From the NCBI RefSeq assembly GCF_030272615.1, contig NC_081409.1:208861190-208925189 (forward strand): 64,000 bases of DNA. The letters run 5' to 3'. Positions 10,985 through 22,249 of this stretch are shown one piece after another (positions within the stretch are counted from its first letter, which is position 1; each line of letters begins with the position of its first letter). Under the pieces are notes generated by a model. The model did not search any database. It was not told where the DNA came from and saw only the letters and a program-made list of their open reading frames with translations. Source of the DNA: Cryptomeria japonica. Its lineage: Eukaryota; Streptophyta; Pinopsida; Cupressales; Cupressaceae. Both the position numbers and the translations under genes were made by a program.

Positions 10985-13900
10985 ATCCTAGGACCCTTTA
11001 GTACATCCTTGGACCTCTTAAGACACCTATGGCCCCTTAAGACACTTAGGACCCCTTAGTATATCCTAGGACCTATTAAGACATTATAGGACCCTTTAGT
11101 ACATGCTAGGACATCTTTTGACCCCTTAAGACCCCTAGGACCCCTTAGTACATCCTAGGACCTCTTAAGACATCATACGACCCCTCAGTACATCCTAAGA
11201 GATATGAAGACTCGTGAGACCCCTTACTACATCCTAGGACATCTACTAATCCCTTAAGACACCTAGGACCCTAATTAGTACATCTTAGGACATTATACCA
11301 CCCCTCAGGACATCTTAGTACATCCTAGGACCCCTTAAGACACCTAGGACCCCTTAATACATCATAGGACCTATTAAGACAAACCATACAACCCCTTAGT
11401 ACATCCTACGCCCCTTGAGACATCCTATTACATAAGACGGTCCCTTAGTACATCATGAGACCCTTAAGACATCCTAGTACATCTCTCTCTCTCTCTCTCC
11501 CCCCTTAAGTCCTTTTAGGACCTCTCTCCCTTTGTCCCCTTTTAGTCTTTTTAATACTCTCTCTCTCTCTAATGATGTCCTAAGGAGTCATATGGTGTTC
11601 TAACACATGTGTGGCCCTTTAGGAGCCCATATGACCCCTTAGGACACCATATGACCCCTTTTAACATCCTAGTACATGACATGATCCCTTAGGACACCAT
11701 ATGACCCCTTAGGAAAATATGATGTCCTAATAGGTCATATGGTGTTCTAACACAGTTGTCGCCCCTTAGGACCCCATATGACCCCTAACAACACCATATA
11801 ACCCCTTAGGAAACCATATGACCCATTAGGATACCATATGATCCCTTTTAACATCCTCGTATGACATCACCCCTTAGGACACCATATGACCCCTTAGTAC
11901 AATTTCATGGATGCTAATGGGTCATATTGTTTCCTAAGGGGTCACATGGTGTTCTAACACTTGTGGCCCTAACAACACTATATGGCCCCTTACGACACCA
12001 TATGACCCCTTAGAACACCATATGGCCCCTTTTAACATCATAGTACTCGACATGACCCCTTAGGACAACATATAACCCCTTAGGACAATATGATGTCCTA
12101 ATGGGTCATATGGTGTTCTAACACATGTGTGGCCCCTTAAGACCCCATATGACCCCTAACAACATTAGATGACCACTTAGGACACTACATGACCCCTTAG
12201 AACACCATATGACCCCTTAGGACATTATATGACCCTTAAGGACACCATATGAACCCTTTTAACATCCTAGTACATGACATGACCCCTTAAGACACCATAT
12301 GGTCCCTTAGGACATTCATATCATGTTTAGAGTGGTCATATGGTGTCCTTAGGAGTCATATGGTGTCATTAGGGATCATAAGGGTAACTAAGGGGCCACA
12401 CATGTGTTAGCACAACATATGACCCCATAGGACACCATATGACCCCTTAGTACAATATGATGTCCTAATGGGTCATATGGTGTCCCAAGGGGTCATATGA
12501 TGTTATAAAATATGTTTGGCTCCTTAGGACCCCATATGACCCCTAATGACACCATATGAACCCTTAGGATACCATATGATATCTTAATGGGTCATATGGT
12601 GTCCTAAGGGGTGATATGGTGTTCTAACACATGTGTGGTTCCTTATGACTCCATATGACCCCTAACAACACCATATAACCCCGTATGATACCATATGACC
12701 CTTTACGACACCATATGACCCCTTAGGACACCATATGACCTCTTAGGACACCATATGACCCCTTAGGATGCCACATGACCCTTTAGGACAGCATATGACC
12801 CCTTAGCCCTTAGGACAATATGATGTCCTAAGGGGACATATGATGTCCTAAGGCATCATATGGTGTCTAAAGGGGTCATATGGTGTTCTAACACATGTGT
12901 GGCCCCTTAGGACCCCATATGACCCCTAATGACACCATATGACCCCTCAAGACACCATATGACCCCTCAAGACACCATATGACTCGTAACAACACCATAT
13001 TACCCCTTTGGATACTATATGACCCCTCAAGACACCACATCGCACATTAGGAAATCATATGGTGTCCTAAGGGGTCATACAGTTTCCTAAGGGGTCATAT
13101 GGTGTTGTTAGGGGTCATATGGGGTTCTAAGAGGCCACACATGTGTTAGAACACCATATGACCCCTTAGGACACCATATGACCCCTTAGCATGTCATATG
13201 GTGTCCTTAGGGCTCATATGGTGTCCTAAGGGGTCATGTCATGTACTAGGGTCCTAAAAGGGGTCATATGGTGTCTTGAGGGGTCATATGGTGTTGTTAG
13301 GTGTCATGTGGTGTCGTTAGGAGTCATATGGGGTCCTAAAGGGCCACACATGTGTCAGAAAACCATATGACCCTTAAGACATCATATTGTCGTAATGGGT
13401 CATATAGTATCCTAAGAGGTCATATGGTGTCCTAAGGGGTCATGTTGTGTACTCGGATGTTAAAAGGTGTCATATGGTATCCTAAGGGGTCGTATAGTGT
13501 CCTAATAGGTCATATGGTGTCCTGAGGGGTCATATAGTGTGCTAAGGTGTCATATGGTGTCTTAAGGGGCCACACATGTGTTAGAAAACTATATGACTCC
13601 TTAGGACATCACATTTTCCTAAGGTTGATATGATGTTTTAAGGGGTCATATGGTGTCCTAAGGAGTCATGTCATGTACTAGGGTGTTAAAAGGGGTCATG
13701 TGGTGTCCTGAGGAGTCATAAAGTGTCCTAAGGGGTCATATGGTGTCATTAGGGGTCATATCAGGTCCTAAGGGGTCATATGATGTTGTTAGGTGTCAAA
13801 TGGGGTCCTAAGGGGCCACACATGTGTTAGAACACCATATGACCCCTTAGGACATCATATTGTCCTAAATGGTCATATGTTGTCCTAAGGGTTCATATGG

Positions 13901-14560
13901 TGTCTTAAGGGGCCATGTAATGTAGTAGGATGTTAAAATGGGTCATATGGTGCCCTAAGGGGTCATATAGCTACCTAAAGGGTCATATGGTGTACTGAGG
14001 GGTCATATAGTGTCCTAAGGGGTCATATGGTGTCGTTAGAGGTCATATGGTGTCCTAAGGGGTCATATGGTGTCGTTAGGGGTCATATGGGGTCCTAAGG
14101 GGTACACGTGTTAGAACACCATATGATCCCTTAGGACTCCATATGACCCATTAGGACATCATATGGTCCTAAGGGGTCATATGGTGTTCTAAGGGTTCAT
14201 ATAGGGTCCTAAGGGGCCACACATGTGTTAGAACACCATATGACCCCTTAGGGTGTCATATGGTGTCCTTAGGGCTCATATGGTGTCCTAAGGGATCATG
14301 TCATACATACCAAGATTTAAAAAAAGGTCATATGGTGTCATGGGGTCATATGGGGTCCTAAGGGGCCACACATGTGTTAGAACACCATATGACCCCTTAA
14401 GACACCATATGACCCCCTAGGACATCATATTATCCGAAGGGGTCATATGGTGTCGTAAGGGGTCATGTTGTACACACTAGGATGTTAAAAAGGGTCATAT
14501 GATGTCATGAGGGGTCATATGAGGTCCTAAGGGGTCACACATGTGTTAGAAGACCATATG
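10985..14560. repeat. Satellite array 1, 20-bp units, inverted halves
   Basis: The basic unit is CCTTAGGACACCATATGACC (20 bp) with variants. It has two self-complementary centres, CCTTAGG (CCTAAGG) and CATATG, about 10 bp apart, so it reads almost alike on both strands. A recurrent larger block pairs a reversed and a forward unit around ACACATGTGT, forming a hairpin of about 50 bases. Up to about 13050 the forward orientation dominates; from there to 14560 the reverse dominates (GGTCATATGGTGTCCTAAGG). The left edge (10985-11500) holds a divergent variant, AGGACCCCTTAGTACATCCT. No coding content. Confidence 0.85.
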
Positions 14561-15165
14561 ACCCCTCTATCTATACTATCTATCTCCCCTCTCCCTTTAT
14601 GTATTATCTCTTCTCTCTAGATTTGGGTATCTATCTTCCCTCCTGCTCTTTTTTATCTCCCCTCTCCCTCTCTCTACCTACCTCTCTTTCCATCCCTATC
14701 TACTTTTATCTCCCCTAATTCTCTACCTCCTTTCCTTTATTCTACTATTTATCTCACCTCTATCTCTCTATCCATTTATATCTCTCCCTCCCTCCTTCCA
14801 TATCCATACTCTGTCTCTAGCTACTTATCTGTATCCACCCGACCTCTCTTTAAATACCTCTCCTCTCCTTCACTCAAAGTCTCCCCTCCACTTTCTTATC
14901 TATCACCTATCTCTATCTCTCTCCTTTCGTCTCCACCTCTCCCTATCTATTTTACCCCTCTTAACTTATCATATCTCCCCTCTTCCTCTCTCTCTTTCTC
15001 TATATATATATATATCTCATTCCCTACAAGACCTCTATTTATATCTTTTCTTATATGTCCCAAACCTTACCTTACCACTTCTATCAATATCACTCTCTCC
15101 CCATACTCTCTCTATTACCTTTTGTCAACCTACATCTCTCTCCCTCCCCACCTATATCTCTACCT
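14561..15165. repeat. CT-rich low-complexity tract
   Basis: A long imperfect (CTCTMT)n-type polypyrimidine tract on the plus strand, with TATC and CCTCT variants and a short (TA)n at about 15001-15014. It forms the inner flank of satellite array 1 and parallels the CT run at 10735-10870. Confidence 0.8.
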
Positions 15166-15737
15166 CTCTCTAGAGTGAGATAAAGAGATGGAAAGGGGAT
15201 AGAAGGGAGATAAAGGTAGAGAGGGAATGAGGGAGGGGTGGAGAGAGAGAAATATTTTGGTAGGGAGGGAGAGAAAGGTATGTAGAGATAGATAGATAGG
15301 TATATGTAGAGAAATAGAGGTAGGTAGGGAGTGAGGGGATGTGTAGAGATAGATGAGATAGAGAGTAAAGAGTTAAGGATGTGAGAGAGAGGTAGAGATA
15401 GGTATAGATTTTGGGAGAGAAAGGAGAGAGTGAGATAGAGAGGTAGAGAGGAGATAGAGTGGAGATAAAAGTAGAGAGGGAAGGAGGGAGGGGTGGAGAT
15501 ATATGTGTGTGTGTGTGTGTAGAGAGAGACAATTATATATGTATAGAAATAAAGGTATGTAGGGAGTGAGGGGAGGTGTGTAGAGAGAGAGGAGACATAG
15601 AGTAGAGAGTTGGGGATGTGAGAGAGAGATAGAGAGATAGGTCTAGATTTTAGGATAGAGAGAGAAAAGAGTGAGATATAGAGGAAGAGAGGGGATAGAG
15701 GAAGAGTGCTATGGAGAGAGATGAGTCTAGAGCTCAA

Positions 15738-15829
<92 letters not shown>
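15166..15829. repeat. GA-rich tract ending in (AG)n
   Basis: Strand composition flips here: a GAGA-rich tract, the complement of the preceding CT tract, with a (GT)n run near 15504-15520 and a pure (AG)n of about 89 bases at 15741-15829. The apparent long minus-strand frames across 15090-16100 are serine/leucine runs produced by this repeat and are not genes. Confidence 0.85.
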
Positions 15830-15832
<3 letters not shown>

Positions 15833-16215
15833 TTGATAGGAGCCTGTTGAATACTGAAATTTGACTAAGTCTGAAAAATTTATAAGATCTTCTAAAATCT
15901 AGAATTTGCATTACAACTCCTAGAGTTTTGAAACCACTTTCAAACATCTTGTCAATATAGATATGGAGAGAGATGAGTCTAGAGATCAAGGAAGATAAAG
16001 ATATTGAGATAAAGAGAGCTATAAAATGTTGAACTGTTGAAAACTGAAATTTGACTAAGTCTAAAAATTTATAAGATCTTCTAAAATCTAGAATTTGCAT
16101 TATAACTCCTAGAGATCTGAAACCACTCTAAAACATCCTGCTAATATATACATGAAATATAACTTAAATTATAAGTCACATCACATTTCCAAATGTGACT
16201 TATAATTAAATGTTA
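15600..16215 (-). repeat. Inner inverted arm, right, partly duplicated
   Basis: The reverse complement matches 10545-10870 in order. The block GACTAAGTCTRAAAAATTTA ... AAATCTAGAATTTGCATT ... AACTCCTAGAG occurs twice, at about 15850-15950 and 16035-16135, so the right arm carries an extra tandem copy of about 180 bp. The outer end has the same hairpin design as the left arm (ATGAAATATAACTTAAATTA at 16150 against TATAATTAAATGTTATATTT near 16200). Confidence 0.75.
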
Positions 16216-16319
16216 TATTTCACACACACATATGTGTGTGTGTGTGCGTAGACACATAAATTTGTCCACTTAATTAAATGAATACTTAGTATTTATTTGA
16301 TTATTTAACCATCAATCAA

Positions 16320-16532
16320 TAATTAATTAAATTGATATTTAATTAATTCATCTTGAACCTCTTCTTCTATTAATTAAATAAATTATTCAATTTATTTAAA
16401 TTAATTCATTAAACCACACTCTAAAATATTAATTAAATTGATATTTAATTAATTCATCTTGAACCTCTTCTTCTATTAATTAAATAAATTATTCAATGTA
16501 TTTAAATTAATTCATTAAACCACACTCTAACA
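16320..16532. repeat. 108-bp tandem duplication in the solo LTR
   Basis: Two nearly identical adjacent copies, each with TTGATATTTAATTAATTCAT, CTTGAACCTCTTCTTCTATT and CATTAAACCACACTCTAA. Few differences are visible, so the duplication is recent relative to other repeats here. Confidence 0.85.
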
Positions 16533-16627
16533 ATTAATCAAATGAATAAAGCATATTCGTTTAATTTAACCCCCTTCCTCACTTAAATGAATAAAGCCTA
16601 TTTATTTAATCTCTAACACCCCTGCCA

Positions 16628-16645
16628 CCCCCCCCCCCCCCCCCC
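16628..16645. repeat. Poly-C run, 18 bases
   Basis: An uninterrupted run of C inside the solo LTR. Similar runs occur at 26880-26892 and 36580-36602, each inside or next to LTR sequence. Confidence 0.9.
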
Positions 16646-17350
16646 AACTTGTATTCTTCTACAAATGCAAGTTGCACAATTTTAGTTGAAATAAATGAAT
16701 TTTATTTTAATTAAAATCCTATTTTCTCTCACCCACCAAACCCACTTTCCTCCTAAACCCCTTTTATATTCTTCTAATCCATTCCAAATTAGCCTAATCC
16801 CCCTCCCTAATTATTGTCACATGCCTAAGAAAAGAGAAGTCACTTCTCAAAGCCCTTAAAGTCTTTGAAATGCATTAAAGGCTTTTTATCCTTCAACAAG
16901 TTAACCCCTAAAGTCTTCTAAACCATTTATGGTTCTTACATAACCATTTATGGCTCTTACATAACCATTAATGGTTAACTCAACTCACCCACATGGTTAG
17001 AGGCTTCCCCTCTAACTCAACCCTCATTTAGCTCATGGGTCTCTTCAAGCATTCATTGCTTTGACCATGGTTATCCCCACTAACTCTTGCACAAGAGTTT
17101 ACCCATTGGATAAATGCATTATTCATTGGATAAAAGCTTTATTCACTAACTCAAGCCTAACCAAACCGTCCCAAGGTAACCTTCATGTCATCTCAAGCAT
17201 TTAATGCTTCTTCCCTCTCCTCTCAAGCCATCTCATGTTGACACTTGTCATCATGGGATTGGGTTGAAAGCCATTACATGGATCATAAACCCATCAATCC
17301 TAGCCCTTGTTAATCTTGCTCAGTCTTGACCATCCATTGCCCTATTTCTC

Positions 17351-17358
17351 CTATAAAC
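17351..17358 (+). promoter_or_regulatory. TATA-like box in the solo LTR
   Basis: CTATAAACAGAGCTC is placed about 1.1 kb into the LTR and is followed by a T-rich leader, the usual position of an LTR core promoter. Whether it is active is unknown. Confidence 0.4.
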
Positions 17359-17939
17359 AGAGCTCTTATTCTTCATTTGTCTTTGTGCATCAAACTTATA
17401 GTCTTTTTAAGAGAGCATTTAGAAGCATTTGCATTGTTATTTTACTAAAATTTACATAGACTAATTAGGTGTTTTCTCATAGTAACTTATTTATACTTGC
17501 ATTTTCATTTTCACAACCATCTTGAATCTTCATAAGATATCCATGGATAGTGCAAAAAGATGAGAACTACACTCATGTGGGACTTGGAGAGGAGAGGAAC
17601 AAGGGAGGAGCATCTATGAGCATTTTGGGGAGCATCTTGGGGGGTTTTCTTTCCCTCTTTTGTTTGTGTATGCTTCTTGTTGTTTGCTTTATATCTCTCT
17701 TGATATGCATGTTAAGGTTTTTAAGTTCATTTGTGTTTCGTTTTGGTTGTGACTAACATATTAACATATGAACTTGTCTTTTGTCTTTTGTGCCTTTTAG
17801 CGTGCATCAATATATATAACTTATTTTTAATAAATTAAAAAAACAAAAAGAAAAATGGGATCTTGTTTTGATTTTGAAATAGGATTCCGTTTCTTAGATT
17901 TAGGCTCAAGATCTCGTTTCATTTCTCATGCACTCTGTG

Positions 17940-18012
17940 CGGTTTGCCATTTTTTTCTAAGTGTAAAACTTCCACACTAAGTGACTCAACTTCTTGCACT
18001 TACCCAAGACAT
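17940..18012 (-). repeat. Outer inverted arm, right
   Basis: AACTTCCACACTAAGTGACT then CAACTTCTTGCACTTACCC is the reverse complement of the left outer arm at 9470-9540. Satellite array 2 begins within a few bases of its end, without a visible spacer. Confidence 0.55.
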
Positions 18013-21000
18013 GAATGACCCCTTAATACATCCTAGGACATCTTTTGACTCCTTTTAGCATCCTAGCATGTATAACATAACACCCCATATGACACCATCA
18101 GACCCCTTATGACTGTAATGACCCCTTATGACCTCTAATGAACCCTTAGAACTCCTTAGGACCCTTATTAACCCCATATGACCCCATAGGATCATATAGT
18201 ATCATAAGAGGTCATATGGTGTCGTTAGGGGTCCTAAGGGGCCGCACATGTGTTAGAACACGTGTGCAACCCCTTAGGACCCCATATGACCCCTTAAGAC
18301 ACCATATGATTCCTTAGGACACCATATGACACCATAGGATCATATAGTGTCCTAAGGGGTCATATGACATCCTAAGGGGCCACACATGTGTTCTAACACG
18401 CGTGACCCCTTAGGACCACATATGAACCCTTTTAAAATCCTAGTAGGTAAAACATATCACTTAGGACACCATATGAGCCCATAGGGTCATATAGTGTCAT
18501 AAGGGGCAATATGGGGTACTAAGGGGTCACACTTGTGTTAGAATGCACATGTGTGACCCCTTAGGACCCCATATCACCCCTTTTGAAATCCTAGTAGGTA
18601 CAACATACCTTAGGACACCATATGACCTCATAGGATCATATAGTGTCCTAAGGGGTCATATGGGGTCCTAAGGGGCAACACATGTTAGAACACATGTGTG
18701 ACCCCTTAGGACCCCATATCACCCCTTTTAAAGTCCTTGTAGGTACAACATACCGTTTAGGATACCATATGGCCCCATAGGATCATATAGTCTCCTAAGG
18801 GGTCATATGGGGTCCTAAGGGGCCACACAGGTGTTCTAACACACGTGTGACCCCTTAGGACCCCATATCACCCCTTCTATAGTCCTAGTAGGTACAACAT
18901 ACCCCTTAGGACACTATATGACCCCATAGGATCATATAGTGTCCTAAGGGGTCATATGGGGTCCTAAGTTGCCACACATGTGTGACCCCTTAGGACCCCA
19001 TATGAACCCTTTTAAAGTCCTAGTAGGTACAACATATTACCTAGGACACCATATGACCCCATAGGGCCATATAATGTCCTAAGGGGTCATATGGGGTTCT
19101 AACGGGCACACATGTGTGATCCCTTAGGATTCCAAATCACCCCTTTTAAAGTCCTAGTAGGTACAACATACCCCTTAGGATACCATGTGATTCCATAGGA
19201 TCATATAGTGTCTTAAGGGGTCATATGGGGTCCTAAGGGGCCACACATGTGTGACCCCTTAGGACCCTATATGACACCTTTTAAAGTCATGGTAGGTACA
19301 ACATACCCTTTAGGACCCCATATAACCTCATAGGATCATATAGTCTCCTAAGGGGTCATATGGGGTCCTAATAAAGGGCCACACAAGTTCTAACACATGT
19401 GTAACCCCTTAGGACCCCATAATAAACCCTTTTAAAGTCTTAGTAGGTACAACATATCACTTAGGACACCATATGACCCCATAGGGTCATATAGTGTCCT
19501 AAGGGGTCATATGGGGTCCTAAGGGACCACACATGTGTTAGAACTCCTCAAGACCCCATATCACCCCTTATAAAGTCCTAGTAGGTACAACATACCCCTT
19601 TGGATACCATATGACCCCATATGATAATATAGTGTCCTAAGGGGCCACACATGTGTTAGAACACATGTGTGACCCCTTCGGACCCCATATGACCCCTTTT
19701 AAAGTCATAGTAGGTACAACATACCCCTTAGGACCCCATATGACCCCTTTTAAAGTCATAGTAGGTACAACATACCCCTTAGGACCCCATATGACTCCAT
19801 AGTGTCCTAAGGGGTCATATGGGAACCTAAGGGGCCATACATGTGTGAACCCTTCGGAGCCCATATCACCCATTTTAAAGTCCTAGTATGTAAAACATAC
19901 CCCTTATAATACCATATAACCCCATAGGATCATATAGTGTCCTAAGGGGTCATATGGGGTCCTAAGGGGCCATACATGTGTGACCCCTTAGGATTCCATA
20001 TCACCCGTTTTAAAGTCCTTTTAGGTACAACATACCGCTTAGGACACCATATGACACCACAGGGTCAATAGTGTCCTAAGAGGTCATATTGGGTCCTGAG
20101 GGGGTACATGTGTTAGAATGGATGTGTTATCCCTTAGGAGCCCATATCACCCCTTTTAAAGTCACAGTAGGTACAACATACTGCTTAGTATACCATATGA
20201 CCAGGGTCATATGGTATGCTAAATGGTCATATAGGGTCCTAAGGGGCCCCACATTTGTTATAACACATTTGTGACCCCTTAGGACCCCATATCACTCCTT
20301 TTATAGTCATAGTAGGTACAACATACCCCTTAGGATACCATAAGACCCTATAGGATCATATAGTGTCATAAGGGGTCATATGGGGTCCTAAGGGGCCACA
20401 CATGTGTGACCCCTTAGGACCCCATATGACCCCATAGGATCATATAGTGTCTTGAGGGGTCATATAGGCTCCTAGGGGACCAGACATGTGTTCTAACACG
20501 TGTGACCCCTTAGGACCCCATATGAAACCTTTTAAAGTCTTAGTAGGTACAACATATCACTTAGGACACCATATAACCCCATAGGGTCATATAGTGTCCT
20601 AAGGGGTGATATAGGGTCCTAAGGGGCCACACATGTGTGACCCCTTAGGACCCCATATCACTTCTTTAAAAGTCCTAGTAGGTACAACATACCCCTTAGG
20701 ATACCATATGACCCCATAGGATCATATAGTGTCCTAAGGGGTCATATGGGGTCCTAAGGGGCCACACATGTGTGACCCCTTAGGACCCCATATGACACCT
20801 TTTAAAGTCCTAGTAGGTACAACATATCTCTTAGGACTCCATATGACCCCATAGGATCGTATAGTGTCCTAAGGGGACATATGGGGTCCTAAGGGGTGAC
20901 ACGTGTTAGAACACATGTGTGACCCCTTAGGACCTCATATCACCCCTTTGAAAGTCCTAGTAGGTACAACATACCCCTTATAATACCATATGACCCCATA

Positions 21001-22075
21001 GGATCATATAGTGTCCTAAGGGGTCATATGGGGTCCTAAGGGGCCACACACGTGTGACCCCTTAGGACCACATATCTCCCCTTTTAAAGTCCTTGTAGTT
21101 ACAACATACCACTTAGGACACCATATGACTTTGTAGGCTCATATAGTGTCCTAAGAGGTCATATGGGGTCATAAGGGGCCACACATGTGTTAGAACACGT
21201 GTGACCCCTTAGGACCCCATTTCACTCCTTTTAAAGTCCTAAAAGGTACAACATACCACTTAGGACACCATATGGCCCCATATCACTCCTTTTAAATTCC
21301 TAGTAGGTACACCATATCACTTAGGACACCATATGACCCCATAGAGTCATATAGTGTCCTAAGGGGTCATATGGGGTCCTAAGGGGCCACACATGTGTTA
21401 GAACACGTGTGACCCCTTAGGACCCATATCACCCCTTTTAAAGTCCTAGTAGGTACAACATACCCCTTAGGATACCATATGACCCCATAGGATCATATAG
21501 TGTCCTAAGAGGTCATATGGGGTCGTAAGGGGCCACACATGTGTTCTAACACATGTGTGATCCCTTAGGACCGCATATCACCCCTTTTAAAGTCCTAGTA
21601 GGTACAACATACCCCTTAGGACACCATATGAACCCATAGTGTCATATAGTGTCCTAAGGGGTCATGTGGGGTCCTAAGGGGCCACACATGTGTTAGAACA
21701 CATGCGTGACCCTTTAGGACCCCATATCAACCCTTTCAAAGTCCTAATAGATACAACATACCCCCTAGTACATCCTACGAGCTATTAAGACAAGAACGAA
21801 CCCTTAATACACCCTAGGACATCTTTTGACCCCTTTTAGCATCCTAGCATGTATAACATAAGACCGCATGTATGACATTATAAGACCCCATATGACATAT
21901 AAATAGGACCTAATATGACATAATATGTACTAATGTTATGTAAAACCCCTTAACACACCTTAAGATAACCTATTATGATATAAAACCCCTTAAGACCCCT
22001 TAGGATTGCCTATTATGACATAATAATTCCTAATGTGACATAAAACCCCTTAAGACACCATAATAAGTCCTAATG
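18013..22075. repeat. Satellite array 2, units of about 145 bp
   Basis: Same family as array 1 but organised into longer units. Each has forward and reverse 20-bp blocks around an ACACATGTGT hairpin, then AAAGTCCTAGTAGGTACAAC, then a CATAGGATCATATAGTGTCC block. The AGTAGGTACAAC marker recurs about two dozen times between 18430 and 21745, mostly 130-155 bases apart, with two short 55-65 base steps. Both ends carry a diverged edge sequence: 18013-18075 and 21790-21855 share CATCCTAGGACATCTTTTGA-like text and TTTTAGCATCCTAGCATGTA. The tail 21880-22075 decays into TAARACCCCTTAAG units. No coding content. Confidence 0.85.
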
Positions 22076-22240
22076 TCGACTAAAATTAAATGGTAGGTAA
22101 AGAAAATAATAAAATATTGGATATTTGTTTAATTGAGAAAAAATAATTTAAGATAACATACTTGAGAAATGAAGGGTTGGGATAAAGACGTGAAAGTGTA
22201 AATTGTCGACTAAGATTAAATGGTAGGTAAATAAAATGAT
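22070..22240. repeat. 35-bp direct repeat, 131 bp apart
   Basis: TGTCGACTAARATTAAATGG then TAGGTAAAKAAAAT occurs at about 22074 and again at about 22205, near-identical. It lies between the end of satellite array 2 and the truncated start of the Copia element. Origin unknown. Confidence 0.65.
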
Positions 22241-22249
22241 ATGTGTTGT

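Larger units (their letters stand above)
16244..17811 (+). mobile_element. Solo LTR inserted in the right foldback arm
   Basis: Arm homology breaks off near 16225-16240 and resumes at about 17812 (ATATATAACTTATTTTTAAT, matching the reverse complement of 10490-10545). The insert starts near TGCGTAGACACATAAATTTG and ends near GTGCATCA, with TG...CA-type ends. The TGYGTAGACAC start resembles Tat/Ogre-type gypsy LTRs, which is inference. A TATA box lies at 17351, followed by a leader-like stretch. There is no internal domain, polypurine tract or primer site, so it is a solo LTR. A possible 5-bp duplication is ACATA/ATATA with one mismatch. Confidence 0.55.
9448..18012. mobile_element. Foldback-like element with satellite loop
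   Basis: Paired inverted segments occur in mirrored order. Outer: 9470-9540 (GCAAGAAGTTGAGTC, GTGGAAGT) with 17955-18005. Middle: 10365-10500 (GGGATCTTGTTT, GGGATCC runs) with 17850-17935. Inner: 10545-10870 with about 15600-16215. Between the arms lie CT/GA tracts and a satellite array (10985-14560) whose units are mostly forward on the left and mostly reversed on the right, so the loop is itself roughly palindromic. The left arm is longer, probably by an insertion in 9541-10350; the right arm holds a solo LTR. No transposase frame is present. The layout fits a non-autonomous foldback-type or MULE-type element, but no target duplication was found, so the class is inference. Confidence 0.55.

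Noticed and set aside
15090-16100. Minus-strand open frames of up to 336 codons
   Set aside because: They are serine/leucine/tyrosine runs produced by (AG)n and GA-rich low-complexity DNA; open only because the repeat has no stop codons.
19637-20274. Open frames with repeated MTLKGVIWGPKG-like peptides
   Set aside because: They lie wholly inside satellite array 2 and simply translate its units; other frames do the same elsewhere in the array.
10985-22075. CRISPR-like regular repeats
   Set aside because: Units are contiguous and mutually similar, with no unique spacers between constant repeats, no cas genes, and the context is plant nuclear DNA.
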